Of a DNA stretch of 64,000 bases, positions 1-10,221 are shown piece after piece. How positions within the stretch are numbered: the first letter of the stretch is position 1; each line of letters begins with the position of its first letter. The DNA is from Streptomyces sp. MMG1533 (GTDB lineage: Bacteria > Actinomycetota > Actinomycetes > Streptomycetales > Streptomycetaceae), in contig NZ_LGDG01000100.1 in NCBI RefSeq assembly GCF_001279775.1, forward strand, positions 91,331-155,330, in the 5' to 3' direction. Position numbers and translations under genes: made by a program. The notes under the pieces were generated by a model. It did not search any database. It had not been told where the DNA came from and worked only from the letters and a program-made list of their open reading frames with translations.

Positions 1-2265
1 CCCTTCCGGATGCCGGACACGGCGGCCGGCGAGCGCGGCCGGCAGGGCCTCGCCGAGGTGTACGTCATGCCGACGCGGACCGAGGACGGTGAGAAGGCCG
101 CCGTCTGCATCGTCGTCGACGTCCGCACCCTGCGCAGCATCGAGACCGATCTCGCCGCCTCGCAGGCGATATTCGGTCAATCTCCGTTCGGCTTCCTGCT
201 GATCGACCCCGACCTGCGGGTGCGCCGCGCCAACCAGCAGTTCGCCAACACCTTCGGCGGCACCCCCGACGACCACCGCGGCAAGGGCGTGTACGACTAT
301 CTGCAGCGCCCCGAGGCCGAGCGGGTCGCCGCGACCCTGCGCCGGGTACTGGAAACCGGCAACTCCATCACGGACATGCACGTCACGGGCCTCGTGCCGG
401 GCTCCGAGGAGCGCCGCCACTGGTCCATCAACCTTTACCGCGTGCACAGCGGCTCCGGCCGCCCCATCGGCATCGCGTGGCTCGGACTCGACATCACCTC
501 CCGCCGCGCCGCCGCCCGCGAAGCCGCCTCCGCCCGGCGCAATCTCGCCCTTCTGAACGAGGCCGGGGCCCGCATAGGCAACTCCCTCGACCTGGAGACC
601 ACCGCCCGCGAACTCCTCGACGTCGTCGTCCCCGGCTTCTGCGACCTGGCCACGGTCGACCTCTACCAGGGCCTGCTGGCCGGCGACGAGACCCCGCCCG
701 GTCTCGCCGACGGCAGCGCCGAACTCCGCCGCGTCGCCTTCGCCAGCGCCGTCTCCGACGCGCCCTTCGCCGGCTCGGGCGATCCGGTCGCGGTCGGCGC
801 GGTCCACCACTACCCCTTCAACTCGCCCTGCGCGGACGCCCTGCGCACCGCGCGCCCACGGATCGTCCCCGCCGAGGAGGGCGGTCTCGTCCAGTCCACG
901 ATCGCGGTGCCGATGGTCGCCCACGACACCGTCGTGGGCCTGGCGCAGTTCGCCCGTACGAAGGGCAGCGAGCCGTTCGGCGACCGGGACCGGGACCTGG
1001 CGGTGGAGCTGGCGGCCCGTGCGGCCGTCTGTATCGACAACGCCCGCCTCTACCGGCGCGAGCACGAACGCGCGTTGATACTGCAGCGGTCCCTGCTGCC
1101 CCCCGGCGACCCGGTCGCCTCCGGCCTCGACATCGCCTGCCGCTACCTGCCCGGCAACTCCTCCTCGGACCGGCCCAGCGAGGTCGGCGGCGACTGGTTC
1201 GACGTGATCGAACTGCCGGGGCACCGGACGGCCTTGGTGGTCGGGGACGTGATGGGCCGGGGCCTGCGGGCCGCGGTCGCGATGGGTGAACTCCGGTCGG
1301 CCGTACGCACACTGGCCCTGTTGGACCTCGAACCGGCCGAAGTCCTGTCCGCATTGGACGAGATCGCGCGCGGACTCGGGGCACCGGGAGGCGTCCAGCA
1401 GGCCACCCGCGCCGCCCGTCGCCCCCGCGAGGCGGACCTCTCCGAGGTGTACCTGGCGACCTGCGTGTACGCGGTCTACGACTCGGTGACCCGCAGGTGC
1501 ACCTTCGCGAACGCGGGCCATCTGCCTCCGGTCCTGGTCGAACCCGGCGAGGCGGCGCTGATGCTCGACGTGCCGCCGGGCATGCCGCTCGGCGTGGGTG
1601 GCGAACCCTTCGAGGAGGTGGAGGTCGACCTTCCCGAAGGCGCACTGCTGGCGCTCTACACGGATGGACTGGTCGAGTCGCGCGACCACCCGCTGGACGA
1701 GGGCCTCCAGGCCTTCGTGGGAGCGCTGACGGACCCCTCCAGCCCCCTGGAGGACGTCTGCGACCACGTCCTCAACACCCTCGACAGCCACCACGGCGAG
1801 GACGACATCGCCCTGCTCATGGCACGCGTCCAGGGACTGCCCGCCGAGTCGGTCGGCGACTGGACGCTGCCGCGCGAGCCGCGCAGCGTGGGCAAGGCCC
1901 GTGAGTACGCACGCGGCCAGCTGCTCAGCTGGGACATGGAACCCCTGGTCGACACGACGGAGCTGCTGGTCAGCGAGCTGGTGACGAACGCGCTGCGGTA
2001 CGGCGAGGGCGAGATCAGGCTGAGACTGCTCCTCGACCGCACGCTGGTGTGCGAGGTCTGGGACTCCGGCCTGGTCCAACCGCGCCGCCGTCGCGCCCGC
2101 GACACGGACGAGGGAGGACGCGGACTGCAGTTGGTCGGCCTCCTCAGCGCGGCCTGGGGCTCCCGCCGGACGCCGCGCGGCAAGACGGTGTGGTTCGAAC
2201 TTCCGCTGCCGGACGGGGAGAACGGGCTGGCGGATCCGGCGGAGGCATTGCTCAGCCTGTTCTGA
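1..2265 (+). CDS. PAS-GAF-SpoIIE phosphatase-HATPase regulator (5' partial)
   Basis: The reading frame is open to the window edge, so the true N-terminus lies upstream; the first ATG inside the window (10) leaves 751 aa. Domains in order, counted from that ATG: end of a first sensor region, a PAS domain (about 45-165, with FGFLLIDPDLRVRRANQQF), a GAF domain (about 175-345), a PP2C/SpoIIE phosphatase (about 355-605, with VGGDWFDVIEL and VVGDVMGRGLRAAVAMGE) and a C-terminal HATPase_c anti-sigma-kinase-like domain (about 610-735, SELVTNALRYGEG). Proteins of this architecture are numerous in Streptomyces and are thought to control partner-switching sigma-factor networks by dephosphorylating anti-anti-sigma proteins. 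No membrane segment is visible in the part present. Its signal and partner cannot be read from sequence. Confidence 0.93.
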   Translation, partial: PFRMPDTAAGERGRQGLAEVYVMPTRTEDGEKAAVCIVVDVRTLRSIETDLAASQAIFGQSPFGFLLIDPDLRVRRANQQFANTFGGTPDDHRGKGVYDYLQRPEAERVAATLRRVLETGNSITDMHVTGLVPGSEERRHWSINLYRVHSGSGRPIGIAWLGLDITSRRAAAREAASARRNLALLNEAGARIGNSLDLETTARELLDVVVPGFCDLATVDLYQGLLAGDETPPGLADGSAELRRVAFASAVSDAPFAGSGDPVAVGAVHHYPFNSPCADALRTARPRIVPAEEGGLVQSTIAVPMVAHDTVVGLAQFARTKGSEPFGDRDRDLAVELAARAAVCIDNARLYRREHERALILQRSLLPPGDPVASGLDIACRYLPGNSSSDRPSEVGGDWFDVIELPGHRTALVVGDVMGRGLRAAVAMGELRSAVRTLALLDLEPAEVLSALDEIARGLGAPGGVQQATRAARRPREADLSEVYLATCVYAVYDSVTRRCTFANAGHLPPVLVEPGEAALMLDVPPGMPLGVGGEPFEEVEVDLPEGALLALYTDGLVESRDHPLDEGLQAFVGALTDPSSPLEDVCDHVLNTLDSHHGEDDIALLMARVQGLPAESVGDWTLPREPRSVGKAREYARGQLLSWDMEPLVDTTELLVSELVTNALRYGEGEIRLRLLLDRTLVCEVWDSGLVQPRRRRARDTDEGGRGLQLVGLLSAAWGSRRTPRGKTVWFELPLPDGENGLADPAEALLSLF

Positions 2266-2274
2266 GCCTGATTC

Positions 2275-2330
2275 GAGTGGGCTACGCGGATATTTGAGCG
2301 GGCTACGCGGATTTGAGCGGGCTACGCGGA
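2275..2330. repeat. Three tandem copies of a 16-bp unit at the 3' end of the minus-strand gene
   Basis: GAGYGGGCTACGCGGA occurs at 2275-2290, 2296-2311 and 2315-2330. The last copy contains the stop codon (TAG on the minus strand) of the following minus-strand gene, so the end of that gene appears to have been copied twice into the convergent intergenic space. No terminator-like hairpin is obvious here. Confidence 0.8.
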
Positions 2331-4046
2331 GGGGAGTCCTCGTCTGGCCTCCGTGTGCGGTCCGCCGAAGCTCGGCGGCGGACCGCCGTCCGGGCCGCCG
2401 CCCAGGAGGATCCCGCCGAGGACGGCCCCGGCGACCCCGCTCGCGTGCCCGGCCGCACCGGTGACCGGGTTGCCGTGCACACGCACGTCCTGCTCGGCGA
2501 GCTCGCGCGCCTGCCCGGCCAGGCTGTGGGCGCGTACCAGGCCGGCGAGGGGTGCGTCGAGCAGTTCCCGTGCCGCCGCGAGCCGGGTGCGGGCGTGGGC
2601 ACCCACCACGCCCCGGTGCGTGGCGACGAAGGTGTCCGCCACGGCGGTGGCGCTGTGCGCGGCGAGCCGGGCCGCCGCCGGGAGGACCCCGGCCCGCCCG
2701 GTGGCGACCGGGGCGAGGGCGCGCACGATCCGGTGCAGGACGCCCAGCGGGTCGTACGGCTGCCCGCCGGTCAGTTCCTGCCGTACGGAGGCCAGCACGC
2801 TGTCGGCGTGCAGGACCCGTGACCGCAGCTCGCCCACGGGGACGCGGGGCAGGGCGTCCGGGGACTCCGGCCGACGTGCCGATCTCCTCGCGTCGTCCGC
2901 CGTGTCGCCCGCGCCGGTCCTCGTTCCCGCCCCGGCCTCCGGCAACGCGCCCGTCATGGCGCCCATGCCCGCGTCCGCGGGCCGCTTCCCCTCCCCGGCG
3001 GCCGGCAGCATGCCCCGCACCCCCGAGAGCTCCGCCTCTGCCCCGGTCAGGGCGCTCGCCACCATCCCTGCGGCGAACCTCAGCTCGGTGGCCAGTCGGT
3101 CGATGCCGTCGACGAAGGCGGCGGCCTGATCGACGGCTCCCTCGGCGGCGCGCAGATGCCGGGCCGCCACCTCGGCGTCGCCCAAGTCGGCCATCTGGTG
3201 GGCCTGGTTGAGATGGGTCGTGGCGAACACCAGTCGGTCCTTGGCCTGTTCGGCGGAGCCGGTGACCGAGGCGGTGGCGGCGGGCGCGTACCGCTCGGCC
3301 AGGTCGGCGAGGGTCGACTCCGTGGTCGACGTGCGGCCGGCGAGTTCCCGGAAGCGTGTTTCCGCGACGGCCAGCGCCTCGCCGATCTCCCGCTCCAGGG
3401 CGCGGAGCCGGTCGAAGGCCGCGGCCTCCTCGTCCAGGCGGCGGCCCGCCTCCTGGCACCGGCCCGCGATCCCGGCGAGCGCGTGGCGACGGGACGTCTC
3501 GTCGTCCGGGACGCCGGTGTCGTACCGCTGCCGGATGCGGAAGGCGGCCGACAGTTCGGACTCCGCGTCGCGCACGGCCAGGGTGAAGGGGGCGACGGCC
3601 GTCGGTCCGGAACGGGCCTCGGCGTAGCTCAGTTCCTCGCGACTGGTGCGGATCCAGTTGTCGGCGTCGGTGAGGAGGGTCCGGGACCGGTCGTCGAGTT
3701 CCGTGAGGGGCGGGGCCGCGGGTGTGGTGTGGGTGCCGCCGGGGGTGGTCCGGGTTCTGGCCCGTCTGGTGCGTCGTAGGTATCCGTATCCGGCCAGTGC
3801 GCCCACCGCACCCACCACTACGAGCGGCAGGACCAGGTCCGTGGCCGATGACCCCTCGTCCTCCGGCGCGGCGGCGGCCACCGGGGCGTCGGTGCTGATC
3901 GCAACCGGGACGTCCGTGCTGATCGTCATCCCTGGCAACACCAGCCACACGAGCCCGGCCGCACCGCCCAGCACGGCATGCGTCACCCGCACGGATATGT
4001 GAGAGCGGGCACGCCGCGGTCGGCCCCGGATCAACGATGACGTCAC
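2322..4046 (-). CDS. Membrane-anchored coiled-coil protein, TPM-family C-terminus without the TPM domain
   Basis: 574 aa with a GTG start (4046). Visible order: basic N-terminus, a hydrophobic signal-like segment (about 24-41), a short Ala/Asp/Pro linker with a repeated ISTDxPVA motif, a transmembrane helix (about 69-89, LVLPLVVVGAVGALAGYGYL), then a long, charged, mostly helical cytoplasmic region rich in Ala/Glu/Arg and a Gly-rich tail. From memory, the helical part (LTDADNWIRTSREELSYAEA, QAKDRLVFATTHLNQA) matches the C-terminal half of Streptomyces TPM-domain membrane proteins, which carry a roughly 130-aa extracytoplasmic TPM domain between signal peptide and membrane helix. That domain is absent here. 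Function unknown. It is divergent from the GH18-like gene, with about 80 bp between starts. Confidence 0.8.
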   Translation of the reverse strand: MTSSLIRGRPRRARSHISVRVTHAVLGGAAGLVWLVLPGMTISTDVPVAISTDAPVAAAAPEDEGSSATDLVLPLVVVGAVGALAGYGYLRRTRRARTRTTPGGTHTTPAAPPLTELDDRSRTLLTDADNWIRTSREELSYAEARSGPTAVAPFTLAVRDAESELSAAFRIRQRYDTGVPDDETSRRHALAGIAGRCQEAGRRLDEEAAAFDRLRALEREIGEALAVAETRFRELAGRTSTTESTLADLAERYAPAATASVTGSAEQAKDRLVFATTHLNQAHQMADLGDAEVAARHLRAAEGAVDQAAAFVDGIDRLATELRFAAGMVASALTGAEAELSGVRGMLPAAGEGKRPADAGMGAMTGALPEAGAGTRTGAGDTADDARRSARRPESPDALPRVPVGELRSRVLHADSVLASVRQELTGGQPYDPLGVLHRIVRALAPVATGRAGVLPAAARLAAHSATAVADTFVATHRGVVGAHARTRLAAARELLDAPLAGLVRAHSLAGQARELAEQDVRVHGNPVTGAAGHASGVAGAVLGGILLGGGPDGGPPPSFGGPHTEARRGLPSA

Positions 4047-4129
4047 ATTTCGGAGCGTATGAGGAGGAATGAGGGCGCGCGACCGGGGTGGCGGGTGGCC
4101 GTACGCCGATGGGGGAGGGGAACGCCGTC

Positions 4130-5374
<1,245 letters not shown>

Positions 5375-5435
5375 GCCCCCGGCGGCCCCCTGAAAACCGG
5401 CTGCGGTCGGCACCCGGCGGTGCGAGCATCCGACG

Positions 5436-6440
5436 ATGACCGCCACCCGCAAGCCCCTCACCCGCGACGACCTGGCCCCTCTCGCCCGGGCGGCGACCGG
5501 CCCCCACCGCTCCCTCGCCGCCGTCGCCCGGCTGCGCGGCGGCACCAAGAAGGGCGTGTACCGGCTGACCTTCGACGACGACTCCACGGCCGTCGCCTAC
5601 GTCTGGTCGGAGGACGAGGACTACTGGGACGCCGGGCCCTCCGATCCGCGCGACCCCTTCTCCCACGGGAGGGGCCTCGCCCTGTTCACCGCGGCGCACG
5701 ACCGGCTGGCCGCCGCCGGTGTGCGCACGCCCCGGCTGCTGTACGCCGACGCCACGCACACACACCTCCCGGCGGACGCGGCGGTCGTCGAGGACATGCG
5801 GGGCGGGAGCCTTGAGGAGGCGCTGGAGCGGGACCCGGTCGCGGGCCAGGCCTCGCTCCAGAGGCTGGCCGCACAGCTCACCGAGCTCCACGCGCACGAG
5901 GCGCCCGCCTTCGGGAAGGTCGTCCTCGTCGACAACGGCGGTGAATCGTCCGCGAGTTCCTGCGAGCGGCGCGTCACCACGGGCGCCCTGCGCGACATCA
6001 CCGAAGTCGCCGCGAGAGACGCACGGATCGCCGCCGTGCGAGAGGACCTTCAGGCCGCGGTACGGGAACTCGCCTCCGCCGTCCACCCCCGCTCCCGGTA
6101 CTCCCTCATCCACGGAGAACTCGGCCCGGACCACGTCCTGTTGGACGCGGAGGGCAATCCCGCCCTGATCGACATCGAAGGCCTGATGTACTTCGACGCG
6201 GAGTGGGAGCACGTCTTCCTCCGGATCCGCTTCGGCCGTCACTACGACACTCTCGGCGCCCCCGGCCTGGACGAGGACCGCCTCCGCCTCTACCGACTGG
6301 CCATGCACCTCTCCCTCGTGTCCGGCCCGCTCCGCCTCCTCGACGGCGACTTCCCGGACCCGGAGCCGATGCGGGCCATCGCCGAACACAATCTGCGCAG
6401 GGCCCTGGAGCTCGTCGGGCGTCGGGGTGCGGCGACGTAA
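5436..6440 (+). CDS. Aminoglycoside phosphotransferase-fold (APH) family protein
   Basis: 334 aa, starting at ATG 5436, 61 bp after the GH18-like gene. The C-terminal half carries the APH/choline-kinase catalytic loop as HGELGPDHVLLD and the metal-binding segment as LIDIEGLMYFDAEWEHVF, so the fold is that of an ATP-dependent small-molecule kinase. The loop is non-canonical: most APH enzymes have HGDxxxxN, whereas here Glu replaces Asp and His replaces Asn, and the later Asp is kept. Many Streptomyces proteins of this type have no known substrate, and nothing here indicates antibiotic resistance. Confidence 0.8.
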   Translation: MTATRKPLTRDDLAPLARAATGPHRSLAAVARLRGGTKKGVYRLTFDDDSTAVAYVWSEDEDYWDAGPSDPRDPFSHGRGLALFTAAHDRLAAAGVRTPRLLYADATHTHLPADAAVVEDMRGGSLEEALERDPVAGQASLQRLAAQLTELHAHEAPAFGKVVLVDNGGESSASSCERRVTTGALRDITEVAARDARIAAVREDLQAAVRELASAVHPRSRYSLIHGELGPDHVLLDAEGNPALIDIEGLMYFDAEWEHVFLRIRFGRHYDTLGAPGLDEDRLRLYRLAMHLSLVSGPLRLLDGDFPDPEPMRAIAEHNLRRALELVGRRGAAT

Positions 6441-6530
6441 GAGTCCCGTGGCCGAGACGTCATGCGCGCTTTGCCCGCACGGGTCCTTCCGTTGGTTGTG
6501 GGCGGGCTGTGAGCGTCCTACGGTCCCCGG

Positions 6531-7484
6531 ATGCGAGCGCTACTCACCAGCCAGGCTGCCCGGCGTGCCCTGCGGCCGATCGTCGAACTCATCGACCAGC
6601 GCATCGAGCGCCAGGTCCGCCGCGCCGTCGGGAACACCGGCGGGAAAAGCATCGGAGGCACCACCGGGAACACCAAGGCCGAGGCGGTGCAGCAGGAACT
6701 GGACAAGCTGCGCAGCCGTCAGCGCCCCCTGGAGCTGTTCTTCGACGGCACCGGGCGCGGCGCGTCACGGCTGCCGTCCGCGTCCCATCTCAACCGCGCG
6801 ATCGAGGAGCTGGCGCAGGTCACCGGGGACAAGAACGGCGCGGAGCGCAATGTCGCCCAGGCGTTCCGGCTGCTCATCGCGCTGGAGGCGCTCGGGGTCG
6901 GCCGGATCGCCGGCGGCACCATGAACATCGTCGGCAAGCTGTCCGCCGTACCGCTGCTCGATCCGCCGAACGACGAGATCCTGGAGATCGGCACCCTGTA
7001 CGGGATGTTCGGCGCCGCACTGATCCGGATGATGGAGCGTGCGGGGCGTGATCCGCGGCTGACGATCGTCGATCCGCTCGCGGGGACGCAGTTGCAGCCC
7101 GGCGCCACCATGGGGGACGACGCCTCGGGCACCCCGGTGCGGGGAGCCGCGGTGCGCACCAATCTGTCGCTGGCGGGCGCGGCCGGTGCCGCGGCCCGGA
7201 TCCAGCAGGGCTTCTCCGAGGACCCCGAGGTGCGCGCCCTGGTCTCCGACCGCTCCTACGGCGTGATCATCGTCGACGGCGACCACTCGGCCGCCGGCGT
7301 GGCGGCGGACCTGGAGTGGGCCGAGCAGATCGTCGCGCCGGGCGGCATCGTCGTACTGGACGACTTCGGGCACCCCAAGTGGCCGGGCATCAAGGAGGCG
7401 TTCGAGAAGCACATGGCCACCGACACCCGGTTCACCTTCCTGGGCCAGGTGGCGCACTCGGGGTACCTGCGGGCCTCAGTCTGA
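6531..7484 (+). CDS. Class I SAM-dependent methyltransferase (Methyltransf_24 type)
   Basis: 317 aa from ATG 6531. A basic helical N-terminus (about 1-60) is followed by a Rossmann methyltransferase domain with motif I as ILEIGTLYGMFGAALIRMM (about 150-168), an acidic strand-end LTIVDPL and the VIIVDGDHSAAGVAADLEWA segment typical of the Methyltransf_24 group, whose members often act on sugars or lipids of natural products. The substrate is unknown. Its 3' end overlaps the 3' end of the convergent sdhB by 9 bp (7476-7484), so there is no room for a conventional terminator between them. Confidence 0.83.
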   Translation: MRALLTSQAARRALRPIVELIDQRIERQVRRAVGNTGGKSIGGTTGNTKAEAVQQELDKLRSRQRPLELFFDGTGRGASRLPSASHLNRAIEELAQVTGDKNGAERNVAQAFRLLIALEALGVGRIAGGTMNIVGKLSAVPLLDPPNDEILEIGTLYGMFGAALIRMMERAGRDPRLTIVDPLAGTQLQPGATMGDDASGTPVRGAAVRTNLSLAGAAGAAARIQQGFSEDPEVRALVSDRSYGVIIVDGDHSAAGVAADLEWAEQIVAPGGIVVLDDFGHPKWPGIKEAFEKHMATDTRFTFLGQVAHSGYLRASV

Positions 7485-8252
7485 CGAGGACCGCCGCCGG
7501 ATCCTGTTCCCGAGCCACACGAGCGGGTCGTACTTGCGGTCGACGGCCCGTTCCTTCAAGGGGATCAGTGCGTTGTCCGTGATCTTGATGCCCTCGGGGC
7601 AGACCTCCGTGCAGCACTTGGTGATGTTGCAGTAGCCGAGGCCGTGTTCGTCCTGGGCCGTCTGTTTGCGGTCGAGGCCGGATTCCGCCGCCGCGTCCAG
7701 CGGGTGCATGTCCAGTTCCGCGACCCGCATCAGGAAGCGCGGGCCGGCGAACGCCGGTTTGTTCTCCTCGTGGTCGCGGACCACATGGCAGGTGTCCTGG
7801 CACAGGAAGCACTCGATGCACTTGCGGAACTCCTGCGAGCGGTCCACGTCCTCCTGCATCATCCGGTACTCGCCGGGTCCCAGATCGTCCGGCGGCACGA
7901 AGGCCGGGACCTCGCGCGCCTTGGTGTAGTTGAAGCCGACGTCCGTGACGAGATCCCGTACGACCGGGAAGGCGCGCAGGGGAGTGACGGTGATCGTCTC
8001 CTCGGGGGCGAACACCGACATGCGGGTCATGCACATCAGCCGGGGCCGCCCGTTGATCTCCGCCGAGCACGAACCGCACTTGCCCGCCTTGCAGTTCCAG
8101 CGGACGGCGAGGTCGGGGGCCTGGGTGGCCTGGAGGCGGTGGACGATGTCGAGGACGACCTCGCCGTCGTTCACCTCGACCTTGAAGTCCTCCAGGCCGC
8201 CGCCCTTCACATCACCCCGCCACACCTTGAAGTGGGCCGTGTAGCCGCTCAT
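7476..8252 (-). CDS. sdhB: Succinate dehydrogenase / fumarate reductase iron-sulfur subunit
   Basis: 258 aa. The start at 8252 (MSGYTAHFKVWRG) overlaps the sdhA stop as ATGA, implying translational coupling; the frame is open further upstream but that part is sdhA shadow. The N-terminal [2Fe-2S] domain has NCKAGKCGSCSAEI plus a following LMC. The C-terminal domain has CIECFLCQDTCHVV and CNITKCCTEVCPEGI for the other clusters. It transfers electrons from SdhA-bound flavin to the membrane quinone (menaquinone in actinobacteria). This belongs to the actinobacterial Sdh1-like class with a single membrane subunit, as judged from the partner genes. Confidence 0.95.
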   Translation of the reverse strand: MSGYTAHFKVWRGDVKGGGLEDFKVEVNDGEVVLDIVHRLQATQAPDLAVRWNCKAGKCGSCSAEINGRPRLMCMTRMSVFAPEETITVTPLRAFPVVRDLVTDVGFNYTKAREVPAFVPPDDLGPGEYRMMQEDVDRSQEFRKCIECFLCQDTCHVVRDHEENKPAFAGPRFLMRVAELDMHPLDAAAESGLDRKQTAQDEHGLGYCNITKCCTEVCPEGIKITDNALIPLKERAVDRKYDPLVWLGNRIRRRSSSD

Positions 8253-10201
8253 TCGTACAGCTCCTCTTCGGCGAGGTACTTGACCAGCTCCTCCTTGTCG
8301 AAGAGGGCGAGCAGGTCGGGGCGGATGGGGTCGGTGGACTCGCGGGTGAGGTCGATCTGGCCGTGTACCGGGTCGGTGGCCGCCAACCCGCCCGTGGGAT
8401 CGGTGAGTTGGCACAGGAGGTTGACGGCGCGCCACTTGCGGTCCATCGCCGGATGGTCCTCGCGGGTGTGGCCGCCGCGCGACTCCGTCCGCTCCAGCGC
8501 GGCCCGGGCCACGCACTCGCTGACCAGGAGCATGTTCCTGAGGTCCAGGGCGAGATGCCAGCCCGGGTTGAACTGGCGGTGGCCCTCGACGCCGGCCCGC
8601 CGGGCCCGTACGCGCAGATCGGCCAGCTTCTCCAGGGCCTGCTGCATCTCCGCCTCGCGGCGGATGATGCCGACGAGGTCGTTCATGGTCTGCTGGAGTT
8701 CCTGGTGGAGGGTGTACGGGTTCTCGGGCGGGCGGCCGTCCGCCCTTTCCGGCTCCCCCGGCGCCGGACCCTCCGCGGAGAAGGGGCGCAGGGCCTCCGC
8801 CGCGGCCGTGTCGATCTGGGTGTCGTCCACGGGCGGGCGGTCCGCCCCGAGCCCGGTCGCGTAGTCCGCCGCGTGCAGGCCGGCCCGCCGGCCGAACACC
8901 AGCAGGTCGGAGAGCGAGTTGCCGCCGAGGCGGTTGGAGCCGTGCATGCCGCCCGCGACCTCACCGGCCGCGAACAGGCCCGGCACTCCGCGCGCGGCCG
9001 CCGTGTCCGACTCGACGGCGATGCCGCCCATCACGTAGTGGCAGGTGGGCCCGACCTCCATCGGCTCCGCCGTGATGTCGACGTCGGCCAGCTCCTTGAA
9101 CTGGTGGTACATGGACGGCAGCCGGCGCCGGATGACCTCGGCGGGCATCCGCGTCGACACGTCGAGGAAGACGCCGCCGTGCGGGGAGCCGCGGCCCGCC
9201 TTGACCTCGGAGTTGATCGCGCGGGCCACCTCGTCACGAGGGAGCAGCTCCGGCGGACGCCGGTTGTGGTCCGGGTCCTCGTACCAGCGGTCGCCCTCCT
9301 CCTCCGACTGGGCGTACTTCTCCTTGAAGACGTCGGGGATGTAGTCGAACATGAACCGCTTGCCCTCGGAGTTCCGGAGCACCCCTCCGTCGCCGCGCAC
9401 CGACTCCGTGACGAGGATGCCCTTCACCGACGGCGGCCAGACCATGCCCGTCGGGTGGAACTGCACGAACTCCATGTTCAGCAGGGGCGCACCCGCGAGC
9501 AGGGCCAGCGCGTGGCCGTCGCCCGTGTACTCCCACGAGTTCGACGTCACCTTGAAGGACTTGCCGATGCCGCCGGTCGCGATCACCACGGCCGGGGCTT
9601 CGAGGACGAAGAAACGGCCGGTTTCGCGGTCGTAGGCGAAGACGCCCGAGACCCGGTTGCCGTCTTTGAGGACCCGGGTGACCGTGCACTCCTGGTACAC
9701 CTTCAGCCGGGACTCGTAGTCGCCGGTCTCCTTGAAGTCCTCCTGCTGCAACGACACGATCTTCTGCTGGAGCGTGCGGATCAGTTCCAGGCCCGTACGG
9801 TCGCCGACGTGCGCGAGACGCGGGTACTCGTGGCCGCCGAAGTTGCGCTGCGAGATCCGGCCGTCCTTCGTGCGGTCGAAGAGGGCGCCCCAGGTCTCCA
9901 GCTCCCACACCCGCTGCGGAGCCTCCTGCGCGTGCAGTTCGGCCATCCGCCACTGGTTGAGGAACTTGCCGCCGCGCATGGTGTCGCGGAAGTGGACCTG
10001 CCAGTTGTCGCCGGAGTTCACATTGCCCATCGCGGCCGCGATGCCGCCCTCGGCCATCACCGTGTGCGCCTTGCCGAACAGCGACTTGCAGATCACGGCC
10101 GTACGGGCGCCCCGCTCACGGGCCTCGATGGCGGCGCGCAGTCCGGCACCGCCGGCGCCGACCACGACGACGTCCCACTGCTGCCGGTCCACAACGGACA
10201 T
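8249..10201 (-). CDS. sdhA: Succinate dehydrogenase / fumarate reductase flavoprotein subunit
   Basis: 650 aa, ATG at 10201. FAD-binding Rossmann motif VVVGAGGAGLRAAIEA near the N-terminus, HTVMAEGGIAAAMG next to the flavin-attachment region, substrate/active-site segments FHPTGMVWPP and GPTCHYVMGGI, and the C-terminal FAD motif GSNRLGGNSLSDLLVFG. It oxidises succinate to fumarate in the TCA cycle and respiratory chain. It lies 20 bp downstream of sdhC and overlaps sdhB by 4 bp; the four minus-strand genes 11370-7476 look like one operon. Confidence 0.96.
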   Translation of the reverse strand: MSVVDRQQWDVVVVGAGGAGLRAAIEARERGARTAVICKSLFGKAHTVMAEGGIAAAMGNVNSGDNWQVHFRDTMRGGKFLNQWRMAELHAQEAPQRVWELETWGALFDRTKDGRISQRNFGGHEYPRLAHVGDRTGLELIRTLQQKIVSLQQEDFKETGDYESRLKVYQECTVTRVLKDGNRVSGVFAYDRETGRFFVLEAPAVVIATGGIGKSFKVTSNSWEYTGDGHALALLAGAPLLNMEFVQFHPTGMVWPPSVKGILVTESVRGDGGVLRNSEGKRFMFDYIPDVFKEKYAQSEEEGDRWYEDPDHNRRPPELLPRDEVARAINSEVKAGRGSPHGGVFLDVSTRMPAEVIRRRLPSMYHQFKELADVDITAEPMEVGPTCHYVMGGIAVESDTAAARGVPGLFAAGEVAGGMHGSNRLGGNSLSDLLVFGRRAGLHAADYATGLGADRPPVDDTQIDTAAAEALRPFSAEGPAPGEPERADGRPPENPYTLHQELQQTMNDLVGIIRREAEMQQALEKLADLRVRARRAGVEGHRQFNPGWHLALDLRNMLLVSECVARAALERTESRGGHTREDHPAMDRKWRAVNLLCQLTDPTGGLAATDPVHGQIDLTRESTDPIRPDLLALFDKEELVKYLAEEELYE

Positions 10202-10221
10202 TCAGAAGCCCCTTTTGTCTG

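Noticed and set aside
5436..6440. Reading the APH-fold protein as an aminoglycoside resistance gene
   Set aside because: The catalytic loop is atypical and the genomic context gives no support for resistance.
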